Shown: piece after piece, positions 1 through 8,117 of the stretch
Layout of the letters: the number at the start of each line of letters is the position of its first letter
How positions within the stretch are numbered: position 1 is the stretch's first letter
Source of the DNA: Chloroflexota bacterium
GTDB lineage: Bacteria > Chloroflexota > UBA11872
Direction of reading: 5' to 3'
DNA: 64,000 nt
NCBI GenBank assembly: GCA_026708035.1
Contig: JAPOVQ010000013.1
Coordinates: 73,372 to 137,371 of the forward strand
The notes under the pieces: generated by a model
The model's database searches: none
Told to the model about the DNA's origin: nothing
What the model saw: the letters and a program-made list of their open reading frames with translations, nothing else
Translations under genes and position numbers: made by a program

Positions 1-1
1 G

Positions 2-1354
2 CGTAGCATTGGCGCCAAGCGGCAGGAACGTCTGCTGCGCGAGCTGCAGCGCTTCCGCGAACGCACGGCGCGCCATTTGCTGGGCGACGTGCTGCCGCTG
101 GCGGAGCATCTCGCGGCCCACGTTCGCGCGGCGCCTGGTGTGTCCGAGGCGACCTACGCCGGCAGCCTGCGCCGGATGCGGGAGACCATCGGCGACCTGG
201 ACATCCTGGCCGCCGCCGACGACCCGGATCCGGTGGTGCGGCACTTCCTCGACCACGAGGCCATTGACGAGGTGCTCGCATCGGGCTCGACCAAATCACG
301 CGTGCTGGTGGCCAACAACCTCCAGGTCGATCTGCTCGTCGTGCCGCCCGCCAGCTACGGAGCGGCGCTGGTCTATTTCACCGGCTCGAAGGAGCACAAC
401 ATCGAGTTGCGGCACCGGGCGCTCGCAATGGGCTTGTCGCTCAACGAGTGGGGGCTGGATGAGGTCGAGACGCAGGTGCGCCGACCAGCGCCCGGCGAGG
501 CCGACGTCTACGCGGCCCTGGGACTGCCGGTGATTCCGCCCGAGCTTCGCGAGAGCCGGGGCGAAATTGCCGCGGCGGCGGACGGCGCGCTGCCCGAACT
601 CATTGAGCTGTCCGACATCCGCGGTGAATTTCACGGACATTCGCTCTGGAGCGACGGTGCGGCGTCGGTCGCCGACATGGTCCAGGCGGCGCAGGCGGCC
701 GGATACGGCTTCATTGGCATCACGGACCACTCGGGCAGCTTGCAGGTCGCCAACGGCCTGTCACCGGAGCGGGTCAGGGCGCAGCGGGACGAAATCGAGC
801 AGGCGAGGGCCGATGTTTCCGACATTCGGGTGCTGCACGGCAGCGAGGTTGAGATTCTGAGCGACGGCGCTTTGGACTACGACGACGCCCTCTTGGCCGA
901 GCTCGACGTCGTGGTGGCGTCGATTCACAGCAACTTCAACCAACCGCGCGAAACCATGACGGCGCGGCTGGTCGCGGCGATTCGCAATCCGCACGTGGAT
1001 GTGATCGGCCATCCCACGGGGCGCATGCTCGGCTACCGCGACGGCTACGAGTTCGACCTCGACGCGGTGCTCACGGCGGCCGCCGAAACCGGCACGGCCA
1101 TGGAAATCAACGCCTCGCCGGAGCGCCTGGACTTGGACGACGTGATGGCCCGGCGCGCCAAGGAGCTGGGAGTGCCAATGGCCATCAACTCCGACGCCCA
1201 CCGTCCCGAGAGCCTGGCCTATATCCGCTACGGCGTGGCCACCGCGCGCCGCGCCTGGCTCACCGCCGGCGACGTGCTCAACACCATGACGCCGGAGGCG
1301 CTGACGGAGTGGCTGAGCCAACCCAAGCCGCGGCGCTGGTCGCCGCATCGCTAG
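2..1354 (+). CDS. polX: DNA polymerase X family protein with PHP domain, 5' end cut by window
   Basis: Family X DNA polymerase/3'-5' exonuclease of base-excision repair; only the C-terminal 450 residues lie inside the window, in frame from base 2. The palm is recognisable by the GDLDIL pair of metal-binding aspartates (near base 195), a third Asp in QVDLLVV (near 325) and FTGSKEHN. The second half is a PHP phosphoesterase domain with the metal-ligand segments FHGHSLWSDG, GITDHSG, ASIHSN, DVIGHP and NSDAHRP. This is the usual bacterial PolX layout (Pol beta-like plus PHP), and the helix-hairpin-helix N terminus lies upstream. The PHP ligands look intact, so processing activity is expected. The 3' end is followed by an interspersed repeat. 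Confidence 0.93.
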   Translation, partial: RSIGAKRQERLLRELQRFRERTARHLLGDVLPLAEHLAAHVRAAPGVSEATYAGSLRRMRETIGDLDILAAADDPDPVVRHFLDHEAIDEVLASGSTKSRVLVANNLQVDLLVVPPASYGAALVYFTGSKEHNIELRHRALAMGLSLNEWGLDEVETQVRRPAPGEADVYAALGLPVIPPELRESRGEIAAAADGALPELIELSDIRGEFHGHSLWSDGAASVADMVQAAQAAGYGFIGITDHSGSLQVANGLSPERVRAQRDEIEQARADVSDIRVLHGSEVEILSDGALDYDDALLAELDVVVASIHSNFNQPRETMTARLVAAIRNPHVDVIGHPTGRMLGYRDGYEFDLDAVLTAAAETGTAMEINASPERLDLDDVMARRAKELGVPMAINSDAHRPESLAYIRYGVATARRAWLTAGDVLNTMTPEALTEWLSQPKPRRWSPHR

Positions 1355-1410
1355 GAAAGGCCTAACGGGAAGCCCTTGCGCCACCCCTCCGGTGGCGACT
1401 GAAGAACAGG

Positions 1411-1456
1411 TCCGGTCCCCTCTCCCTTGATGGGAGAGGGTTAGGGTGAGGGTGAT
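1411..1456. repeat. Family A interspersed palindromic repeat, copy 1
   Basis: A short stem (CCCTCTCCC pairing with GGGAGAGGG) followed by a tail AGGGTGAGGGTG. The same unit recurs near 21705 (inside a gene), 26851, 26961 (inverted), 29671 (inverted) and 53083. It lies between convergent polX and the FAD oxidoreductase and could act as a bidirectional terminator-like hairpin, though no T-run follows. Confidence 0.75.
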
Positions 1457-1513
1457 TCAGGGCTCGGCTGTGGGGCCTCGGCGAGTTGTTCAAAGGTGTC
1501 CGAAGCCAGGAAT

Positions 1514-2617
1514 CTAACGATCGCTCAACCGATCGGGGCTGAACGGCTCGATCGGGTATTCAGGATCCTGGCCGCAAAGCAGGCGAGCCACGATCTGTCC
1601 CGTCAGCCAGCTCATCGTGACGCCGTGGGTGTGATGCCCGGTGGCCAGCATCACGCCGGTGCGGGAGTCGCGCCCGATCAACGGCAGGCCGTCATCGGGT
1701 TCCGGGCGGAAACCGGTCAATAACCCGGTGATCGACGCGCCCGTCAGCCCCGGCACCCCGGCGAATGCCGCGCCGAGCAGCGATTCGATGGCGCCTGCCT
1801 GCAATCGCCGGTCAAATCCCACGCGCTCCTTGGTGGCTCCAAAGATGAGGCGCCCATCGGATCGCTGGCTCAGCGTGCCGGCGGGCCGGTGGATGACGTG
1901 GCGGGTGCGGATATTGGGCGCCTCGAAGGTGATGATGTGGCCCTTGGACGGGACGACCGGGACCCAGGGCAGCAGCTCGCGCGCCCAGGGACCCGTGGCC
2001 AGCACGACGTGGTCGGAACTGACGGTGCCGCGTACGGTCCGAACCGACGCGCCGGCGCTGCCCGAAATCGCGACGACCTCCGCGCCCTGGTGCACGTCCA
2101 CGCCCGCGGCCAGGACGGCGCGATGCACGATCGGCGCCCACCGGTGCGTGTCGACCTGGCCGTCCGGGTAGATGGCGGCGCCGGTGACGTTGGGCGCCAG
2201 CACGGGTTCGCGACGGCGAGCTTCGTCCGGTTCGAGGAACTCGACGTCGAAGCCAGCCTCCCGCTGCGCGGCCACGCGCGCCAGGAGTCGCTCGCGCTCG
2301 TCGTCCGTCAGGGCGACGCCCATGGTGGGGCCCCGGAGATAGCCGACCGGAGCGCCGCCGAGCGCTTCCAATAGCTCCGCGAATTCGGGAAATCCGTCGC
2401 GTCCCGCCAATCGCAGCCGGACCAGTGGCGCGTCTCCGTCGGCGTCGTACTGCCCGCAGATAAGCCCCGCCGCCACGGACGACGCCTCGCCGCAGATGCG
2501 TCCGCGCTCCAGGATGGCCGCCGTGAGCCCGGCGCGACGCGCGGCCAGCGCCACGGCGCAGCCCACGATTCCGCCGCCCACGATCGCGACATCCACATTC
2601 CGCAAGTCGTTGCTCAT
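1514..2617 (-). CDS. FAD-dependent oxidoreductase, glycine oxidase (ThiO)-like
   Basis: DAO-family flavoprotein of 367 residues. The N-terminal Rossmann motif IVGGGIVGCAVA (residues 11-22) binds FAD; LATGPWAREL and the C-terminal GFRPEPDDGLPLIG and LATGHHTHG segments are typical of glycine/D-amino-acid oxidases such as ThiO, which supply iminoglycine for thiamine thiazole synthesis. No thiamine gene is adjacent, so the substrate could equally be sarcosine or another secondary or D-amino acid. Starts at ATG; no signal peptide, hence cytoplasmic. It stands alone, convergent with polX and about 100 bases beyond the end of the hydrolase gene upstream. Confidence 0.85.
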   Translation of the reverse strand: MSNDLRNVDVAIVGGGIVGCAVALAARRAGLTAAILERGRICGEASSVAAGLICGQYDADGDAPLVRLRLAGRDGFPEFAELLEALGGAPVGYLRGPTMGVALTDDERERLLARVAAQREAGFDVEFLEPDEARRREPVLAPNVTGAAIYPDGQVDTHRWAPIVHRAVLAAGVDVHQGAEVVAISGSAGASVRTVRGTVSSDHVVLATGPWARELLPWVPVVPSKGHIITFEAPNIRTRHVIHRPAGTLSQRSDGRLIFGATKERVGFDRRLQAGAIESLLGAAFAGVPGLTGASITGLLTGFRPEPDDGLPLIGRDSRTGVMLATGHHTHGVTMSWLTGQIVARLLCGQDPEYPIEPFSPDRLSDR

Positions 2618-2724
2618 GCCGCGCAGCCTCCCGGCGGGATTGACCGACGCGATCCCATCGACCTCGTCATGGCCACAGAAGGTAGGGCCTTTGTCTCATA
2701 AAGGACAACCGCGCGGCGCCTCAA

Positions 2725-3879
2725 TCACAGACCGTGCAGCGCGGCGAAGGTGAACCCAAACAGGCTTAACATGCCGGGCGCGAAGGTCCCCAGGAGGAAG
2801 TCGGGCGACAGCTGCACCTCATCCAGGAGCGCGTGCTCCAGCACGTCGGTTTGAACAAGCTGTGCCTGCTGGGGGCCCAGCCGACGCAGCAAGCGCTCGG
2901 ATTCACTGCTCGGAATGTAGGTATCGCCGAGATCGTGGAGCATGCGCACCTGTGTCCGGATCCCGTCCGCGGCTCCAATTGGCGACAGCGCGTCGAGATT
3001 GAGCGGCAGGTGGGCCTCCATCCGCCGAATGCGATACGTGGCCTGCGTCGGATCGCGGTTGACGAAGAGATCGAACACGGCCCGCCCCGCCGCCGTGAAG
3101 TCATCGAGGTCCGTGCGCGCCAGCGCGTCGCGGTCCGGCTCGGGCGAAGCGGCGGGAAAGAGGTCGTAGAGCATCCGCTGATCGTTCGCGTCCGGCAGAT
3201 GGCTGACCAGGGTGTTGCGCGCGACGCCCCACACGTAGCGGTGCGGGCTGAATGGTCGAAGACTGCCGTCTTCGAGAATGGTCCCGGTCGTAGCGGCCTG
3301 AAGGAGCGTCGCCAGGCTGTAGTAGGAGCCGACGGTGGCAACGAACGCGACGTCGTCGGCGATGCGCGGGTCGGCGGCGGCCACGAGCGACAGCGATCCG
3401 CCGGTGGACACGCCCACGAACGCGATCCGCTGGGGATCGACACTTGGTTGCCGTGCCAGAAACTCGAAGCCCGCCACCAGGGCGTCCGGGTCGCGGTCCA
3501 CCAGCCGGTAGGCCGCATTTCCGAGCTGCTCGGGTGCGAGCACCACGAATCCGGCACGCGCCAGCGACTCCGCAAAAGCGACCAGGACCGGATGCCGTCG
3601 CCCGGTGACTTCGACGCCGTTCACCAGGATCAGCGCCGGGCCGGGGCCGTCGGACGGCGGCACGTAGAGATCGGCGGGGACTTCATCGCCCGCGCTGCTC
3701 GTGTAGCTGACGCTCCGCGCGTTGGGTTCGGCAGTCTCCGACTGGTCCTCGCTGGGAATCAGCGATGCCAACGAGTTGCCAACGTTCACGGCCAGGCGCA
3801 GCTCGTCGCGGAGGCCAACCACCAGGCCGACCAGCGCAAGCGCGATGCCAAGCGCCACGAACCCGCCGACGGGGAGCAC
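2725..3879 (-). CDS. Membrane-anchored alpha/beta hydrolase
   Basis: 384-residue protein with an N-terminal hydrophobic helix (VGGFVALGIALALVGLVVGL, about residues 4-23), then an alpha/beta-hydrolase fold. The nucleophile elbow is GVSTGGS (Ser near residue 158), and a C-terminal His (LEHALL, near 350) may complete the triad; the C terminus is again hydrophobic. The layout suggests an extracytoplasmic esterase or dienelactone-hydrolase-like enzyme tethered to the membrane. The GTG start lies 20 bases after nrdR on the same strand, so the two are probably co-transcribed. No substrate can be read from the sequence. Confidence 0.75.
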   Translation of the reverse strand: MLPVGGFVALGIALALVGLVVGLRDELRLAVNVGNSLASLIPSEDQSETAEPNARSVSYTSSAGDEVPADLYVPPSDGPGPALILVNGVEVTGRRHPVLVAFAESLARAGFVVLAPEQLGNAAYRLVDRDPDALVAGFEFLARQPSVDPQRIAFVGVSTGGSLSLVAAADPRIADDVAFVATVGSYYSLATLLQAATTGTILEDGSLRPFSPHRYVWGVARNTLVSHLPDANDQRMLYDLFPAASPEPDRDALARTDLDDFTAAGRAVFDLFVNRDPTQATYRIRRMEAHLPLNLDALSPIGAADGIRTQVRMLHDLGDTYIPSSESERLLRRLGPQQAQLVQTDVLEHALLDEVQLSPDFLLGTFAPGMLSLFGFTFAALHGL

Positions 3880-3899
3880 CGTCCGCGCCGGCGCCGGAT

Positions 3900-4595
3900 T
3901 CAGGCGGACGACTCCGTCTCGTCCGCGACGAGTGGCAGGTTCGTCTCGCGAATCGATTGCAGCTCGCGGCGATCAAGCGTCTGGCGAATGACCGTCAGCA
4001 TCTCTTCCACCCCGCCGGGCTCGACGTAGCTGGAGGCGTAGCGCACCGAGGCAACCTCGTCGAGCGGTTGGAGCCGCTCGAGGACCATTTCAGCCAGCAG
4101 GGCCGAGCGCACCTCCGTCTGCCCCGTGTCCCGCAGCTCGGACTCAATGTCGTCGGCCAGCGTCAGCACGTCCTCGGTCGCCACCGGCCGCTTGGAGCAC
4201 GCCGCGCGCACCGCGCCGAAGAGCTTGCCGCCGCTGAACGGTTCGCGCCGTCCGTCGGCCTTGATCACGGAGATGTCGGGGCGCACCAAACCTTCGATGG
4301 TGCCGAAGATCAGACCGCAGCGACCGCAGCGGCGCGTGCGCGCCACGCCGCGCGCGCCGACGTCGGTGCCCTCGACGCGCGTCTCGGTGGAGGAGCAGCG
4401 TGGGCAGCCGAAGACCTCGCACCGCTCGTAGGTCGTGAACCGATGGCCCTCGCTGCACTCGCGACGCCGGCGCACGGCATCCGGCGCTTCGCGCGAGTCG
4501 ACCACCTGCAGGCGGTCCGTTCCACATTCCGGGCAGCGCAGCGGCTGTCTCCCAGCGCCCCAACGGCGCCCGAACCTAGCAAAGTTGCCGATCAC
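3900..4595 (-). CDS. nrdR: NrdR-like transcriptional repressor with a duplicated zinc ribbon
   Basis: NrdR is the Zn/ATP-cone repressor of ribonucleotide reductase genes and is normally 150-160 residues; this one is 231. Residues 20-60 form the usual N-terminal ribbon (RCPECG ... RRRRECSEGHRFTTYE), except that the last ligand pair is Cys plus His. A second ribbon follows at about 62-97 (CPRCSSTETRV ... RTRRCGRCGLIFGT) and looks like a copy of the first. An ATP-cone (SVIKADGRREPFSGGKLFGAVRAAC onward in pieces, about 105-195) completes it. The start is GTG at 4595; no better start precedes the first ribbon. No ribonucleotide reductase gene is in the window. The ribbon duplication might alter DNA-box spacing or oligomer geometry. 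Confidence 0.82.
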   Translation of the reverse strand: MIGNFARFGRRWGAGRQPLRCPECGTDRLQVVDSREAPDAVRRRRECSEGHRFTTYERCEVFGCPRCSSTETRVEGTDVGARGVARTRRCGRCGLIFGTIEGLVRPDISVIKADGRREPFSGGKLFGAVRAACSKRPVATEDVLTLADDIESELRDTGQTEVRSALLAEMVLERLQPLDEVASVRYASSYVEPGGVEEMLTVIRQTLDRRELQSIRETNLPLVADETESSA

Positions 4596-4646
4596 GCGGC
4601 TCCCCGGCGGCCTAGAATGCGGCTGTGCCTATCCGTCACTCGCCGT

Positions 4647-4798
4647 TGGGGCAGCTCTTGTGGCTGCCCTCGGCATCCGGCGGAACGGGCGCCCACAAGA
4701 GACGCCCCTACAGGAAACCCAATCCGGGGGTAGGGGCAGCCCTTGTGGCTGCCCTCGTCACCGGCGGAATGGGCGCCCGCAAGTGACGCCCCTACAGG
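4647..4798. repeat. Family B interspersed repeat, two tandem copies
   Basis: Two head-to-tail units of about 67 bases (4647-4714 and 4729-4798). Each starts near GGGGCAGC..CTTGTGGCTGCCCTCG and ends GGGCGCCC...ACGCCCCTACAGG, so the ends are roughly inverted. Shorter members occur near 19684, 26615 (inverted) and 28018. They fill the gap between divergent nrdR and the nucleotidyltransferase. Confidence 0.75.
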
Positions 4799-4872
4799 TT
4801 TCTGTAAACATCCCGTCAGGGGAGCCCGTGACGGCGCAATTCCCTGAAAGGGCCGAGGAGCAAGGGCCGACC

Positions 4873-5580
4873 ATGTATGCGGTGCTGATTGCCGGCGGCA
4901 AGGGCGAGCGACTGCGGCCGCTCACGGCGAATCGCCCGAAGCCCATGGTGGAGGTCGCGGGACGACCCATCATGGCGCGCCAGATCGACTGGTTGATCGG
5001 CCAGGGCGTCGATCGCTTCGTCGTGTCCTGCGGCGCCATGCACGAGATCATCGAGGACTACTTCGGCGACGGAAGCTCCCTGGGGGTCGAGATCACCTAC
5101 GAGGTGGAAGACACGCCCATGGGACGCGGTGGCGGCCTGCGGCTCGGCTGCGCCCAAATCCCCGCGACCGAGGAACTGTTTATCGCCACGAACGCCGACA
5201 TCCTCTCGGCCCAGGATCTGGCGCCGATGATTGCGCAGCACCGCGAGGACGGAAACACCGCCACCATTCTGCTCACGCCCTATGTGAGCCAGTTCGGCAT
5301 TGTGGAAATCGAGGGTCGGCGCGTGCGGCAATTCGCCACCAACCCGGTGCTGCCGCATTGGATCAACGGTGGCGTCTACGTGATGAGCCGCGGCATCGAG
5401 CAACTCTTGCCGGTCGTCGGCGACCACGAGGACTCGACGTTTCCCGACCTTGCGGCACGGGGGAAGCTCGGCGCGTTCACGTCCCGCGCCTGGTGGCGCT
5501 CCATGGAAAGCGTCAAAGACCACGCGCGACTCGAGCAAGAGCTTGGCGAGCACCCGTCGGGGTCCACCGGCGCGGGCTAG
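4873..5580 (+). CDS. Nucleotidyltransferase (NDP-sugar pyrophosphorylase family)
   Basis: 235-residue single-domain nucleotidyltransferase. The signature LIAGGKGERLRPLTANRPKPM at the N terminus binds NTP, followed by the acceptor residues PMVEVAGRPI, ATNADIL (metal-binding Asp) and HWINGGVYVM. It resembles GlmU/RfbA N-terminal domains and MurU-type enzymes that activate a sugar-1-phosphate. It has no left-handed beta-helix C terminus, so it is not bifunctional. GAGGAG at 4855-4860 supports the ATG at 4873; a GTG at 4828 would add 15 residues. Its 3' end overlaps the next gene, suggesting coupling. Confidence 0.85.
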   Translation: MYAVLIAGGKGERLRPLTANRPKPMVEVAGRPIMARQIDWLIGQGVDRFVVSCGAMHEIIEDYFGDGSSLGVEITYEVEDTPMGRGGGLRLGCAQIPATEELFIATNADILSAQDLAPMIAQHREDGNTATILLTPYVSQFGIVEIEGRRVRQFATNPVLPHWINGGVYVMSRGIEQLLPVVGDHEDSTFPDLAARGKLGAFTSRAWWRSMESVKDHARLEQELGEHPSGSTGAG

Positions 5581-6250
5581 GCAGACGCTGACGCTTTCGG
5601 AGCTCGGCTGGCCGTCGGACGCCGCCGGCGCCCGCGCGTTGCAGGCCCAACTAGCGTCCCGCGTCGTTGCGGCGGGATCGGCGAGCCACGCCAACCTCGT
5701 GGCGGGGGTCGACGTGCACGTGCGCAACGAGACGGCCATTGCGGTGGCGGCGCTGGTCCATGTGCCGACCCTGGATTTGCGCGAAACCGCCACGGCGGAG
5801 GAGCCGGTGCGGTTTCCCTACCTCACCGGCCTGCTGGCGTTTCGCGAGTTGCCGGCGGCGCTTGCCGCCGTGGAGCGTCTGCGCACGCCCCCCCAGGCGG
5901 TGCTCGTGGACGGGCACGGGCTGGCGCACCCGCGGCGCTTCGGCCTGGCCTGCCACCTTGGCCTGACGCTCGATCTGCCCACCGCCGGCTGCGCCAAGAC
6001 GCGCCTCGTGGGCGACTACCCGATGCCCGACGGGCCGCGCGGATCGCTTGCCGCGCTGACGCACCGAGGCGAGGTGGTGGGCGCCGTGCTGCGCACGCGG
6101 GCCGACATCTCGCCGGTGTTCGTGTCGGTGGGCCACCGGCTCTCGCTGCAAGCGGCGACGGCTCTGGTGCTGCGCTGCACGGGACGTTTTCGCCAGCCGG
6201 AGCCGCTGCGACAGGCGCACCTGGCCGCGCGCGCCCTTGCCCGCGCATGA
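5543..6250 (+). CDS. nfi: Endonuclease V (deoxyinosine 3' endonuclease)
   Basis: Endonuclease V nicks DNA near deoxyinosine and other deaminated bases. All family blocks are present: AGVDVHV (Asp57), PYLTGLLAFRELP (Glu102), LVDGHGLAHPRRFG (Asp123, His129), LDLPTAGCAKTRLVG and FVSVGHRLSLQAA. Numbering is from a TTG at 5543, which gives 235 residues, close to the usual 220-230; the frame is open further upstream but overlaps the preceding gene. The start is therefore uncertain. The next gene begins with an ATGA overlap, so the nucleotidyltransferase, nfi and the methyltransferase form one transcription unit. Confidence 0.88.
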   Translation: MASTRRGPPARARQTLTLSELGWPSDAAGARALQAQLASRVVAAGSASHANLVAGVDVHVRNETAIAVAALVHVPTLDLRETATAEEPVRFPYLTGLLAFRELPAALAAVERLRTPPQAVLVDGHGLAHPRRFGLACHLGLTLDLPTAGCAKTRLVGDYPMPDGPRGSLAALTHRGEVVGAVLRTRADISPVFVSVGHRLSLQAATALVLRCTGRFRQPEPLRQAHLAARALARA

Positions 6251-7044
6251 CCGCCGAGCCGCCATTCGCCGAAACCGGCTACGACCAGGCCGCGCGCGTC
6301 TACGACTTTGAATACCCCGACTGCACCGGCGACGAGTTGGAGTTTCTGGCGGCCGGCGCCGGTCCGGCGCCGGCGCGCATCCTCGAGCTGGCCACAGGCA
6401 CGGGACGGGTCGCGCTGGCGCTGGCGCGGCTCGGTCACGACGTCACGGGACTCGACATCTCGGACGGCATGCTGGCCCGGGCGCAGGCCAAGTGCGCGAT
6501 GTTGGACCCGGAGACTGCCGCCCGCGTGACATTGACGCACGGCGACATGGCGCAATTTCAGCTCGACACGACGTTCGACGTGATCGTCGCCGCGTTCAAC
6601 GCCCTCCTGCTGTTGCCCGACGCCAAGGCGCGAGCGTCGTGCCTGGCCGCATCGTTCGAGCACCTGCGGCCGGGCGGGAGCTTGGTGGTCGACGTGTTCG
6701 CGGCGAATGCGATCGACCGCACGCCGGACCACGAGACGGTGCAGTTTCTGGAGCGGGACCCGGAATCGAATCGGCTCGTCACGCGCGAGCGGTTCTACAC
6801 CTACGAACCGGAGACGGATCGAGGCCAAAGCCTGCTCATCTACCGTCTCCATGCGGACGCCGGCGAACCGCCGGAGGAGCTGCGGCTGGGATACAGCCTC
6901 GCCCTCATGAGCCGCGACCAGCTGGTAAGCGAGGTGCGCGCCGCGGGATTCGCCGACCTGGCGACCTACGGCGACTACCGGCGCGGGTCGTGGTCCGCCG
7001 ACTCGCCGAATCTCATCGTCTGCGCGCGTCGTCGCGCTCGTTGA
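6247..7044 (+). CDS. Class I SAM-dependent methyltransferase
   Basis: 265-residue methyltransferase with motif I ILELATGTGRVALALA (about 46-61), the acidic ribose-binding loop GLDISDGML, and motif IV FDVIVAAFNALLLL. Methyltransferase_25/UbiE-like fold; the substrate cannot be inferred. The ATG overlaps the nfi stop (ATGA), so translation is coupled. No membrane segment or signal. Confidence 0.85.
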   Translation: MTAEPPFAETGYDQAARVYDFEYPDCTGDELEFLAAGAGPAPARILELATGTGRVALALARLGHDVTGLDISDGMLARAQAKCAMLDPETAARVTLTHGDMAQFQLDTTFDVIVAAFNALLLLPDAKARASCLAASFEHLRPGGSLVVDVFAANAIDRTPDHETVQFLERDPESNRLVTRERFYTYEPETDRGQSLLIYRLHADAGEPPEELRLGYSLALMSRDQLVSEVRAAGFADLATYGDYRRGSWSADSPNLIVCARRRAR

Positions 7045-7109
7045 CAGACGCCCGCTCGGGTCAACAGAATTGCCACTGGCCGCGAGGGTCCCTGCGAGAA
7101 TTACCGCCC

Positions 7110-7412
7110 ATGTCTGACTCTGCCCGTCACCACATCCGAGTCTCCGAGTTGCGACTGCGCGTGCCGCGGCGCGAGAGCGACGGGTACTTCGAATTCCCCA
7201 AGCACATGCTGCATTGGTCACATGAGCTGCGCGACCCGGCCACCGGGGAGCTGTTTGATCGCGCCTATGTGCTGGCCGAGTTGGAAAAGCAAGGCTGGGA
7301 TCCGCACGAGCTGACCAAGGGCGAAGGCACCTTTCGCCAGCGCGTGCAGCGCCTGCCGTTGCCCGAAGGCGGTCAGTTCGCGCCCGGCGGCCCCCTGCAC
7401 CGCGAGGCGTAG
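7110..7412 (+). CDS. Conserved-looking hypothetical protein, 100 aa
   Basis: Small soluble, charged protein starting at ATG 7110, 65 bases after the methyltransferase and in the same direction. No motif is recognised. Visible features are a central FDRAYVLAELEKQGWDPHEL helix-rich stretch and a Gly/Pro-rich C terminus (LPEGGQFAPGGP). Codon usage matches its neighbours, which supports it as a gene, but no function is offered. Confidence 0.5.
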   Translation: MSDSARHHIRVSELRLRVPRRESDGYFEFPKHMLHWSHELRDPATGELFDRAYVLAELEKQGWDPHELTKGEGTFRQRVQRLPLPEGGQFAPGGPLHREA

Positions 7413-7506
7413 ACCCGATCTAGGCCCGAGCCAACCGCCCGTCTACGGTTCTTTCGCGAGACCTCCAGGCGGCGACGGCGTCTGGTTGACTCTTATCAGC
7501 GCGCGG

Positions 7507-8025
7507 CTAGGACCGGCCGAAGTCGTCCAGGTCGAGTTGGTCGATGAACTTGCGGAAGACTTCGAGCTTCTCCTCCGACACCGGTTCCGCGTCCCCGTCC
7601 GTGGACTCGGCGTCCTCCTGCGCCTGGTCTGGCTCGAACCCGGCCTGCCCGAGAACTTCCTCGTCGACGAGGATCGGCACGCTCACGCGCACCGCGAGCG
7701 CGATTGCGTCGCTGGGCCGGCAATCGACCTCCAGTTGCCGGCCGTTGAAGGTCATGGCGATGTTGGCGTAGTAGATCTGGTCGACCATCTTGGTGATCGA
7801 GACGTGCTGTACTCCGGCGCCAACCGTGTCGACCAGCGAGCGCAGCAGATCGTGAGTGAGCGGGCGCTGGACTTGCCGATCCTGCAGCTTGACGGCAATG
7901 GCGTCCGCCTCGGCGGTGCCGATCATGATGGCCAGGTAGCGAGCGCCGTCGCATTCCTTGAGGACGACTACCCGGCTCGGACTGACCAGGTTGACGCGCA
8001 CGCTGTCAACCATCATTTCGACCAT
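7507..8025 (-). CDS. Bifunctional nuclease family protein (DUF151/BFN)
   Basis: 172 residues. The BFN (bifunctional nuclease, DUF151) core occupies about residues 5-130: VVVLKECDGARYLAIMIG, AEADAIAVKL, RPLTHDLLRSLV, and DCRPSDAIALAVR are the family blocks. BFN proteins have DNase/RNase activity in plants and are widespread in bacteria with little defined function. The C-terminal tail (about 131-172) is acidic and ends in a short helix VFRKFIDQLDLDDF. Starts ATG at 8025, 92 bases beyond lysC on the same strand, and may be the last gene of the arg-lysC unit. Confidence 0.85.
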   Translation of the reverse strand: MVEMMVDSVRVNLVSPSRVVVLKECDGARYLAIMIGTAEADAIAVKLQDRQVQRPLTHDLLRSLVDTVGAGVQHVSITKMVDQIYYANIAMTFNGRQLEVDCRPSDAIALAVRVSVPILVDEEVLGQAGFEPDQAQEDAESTDGDAEPVSEEKLEVFRKFIDQLDLDDFGRS

Positions 8026-8117
8026 GTCGCGCCTGTCCCGTAAGCGACCGCGCCGCCTCCCGTGCGAGTCGGCCCGAGTTTACCAATGACCTCCGCGGTG
8101 GCTGTGTAGCTCACGCC

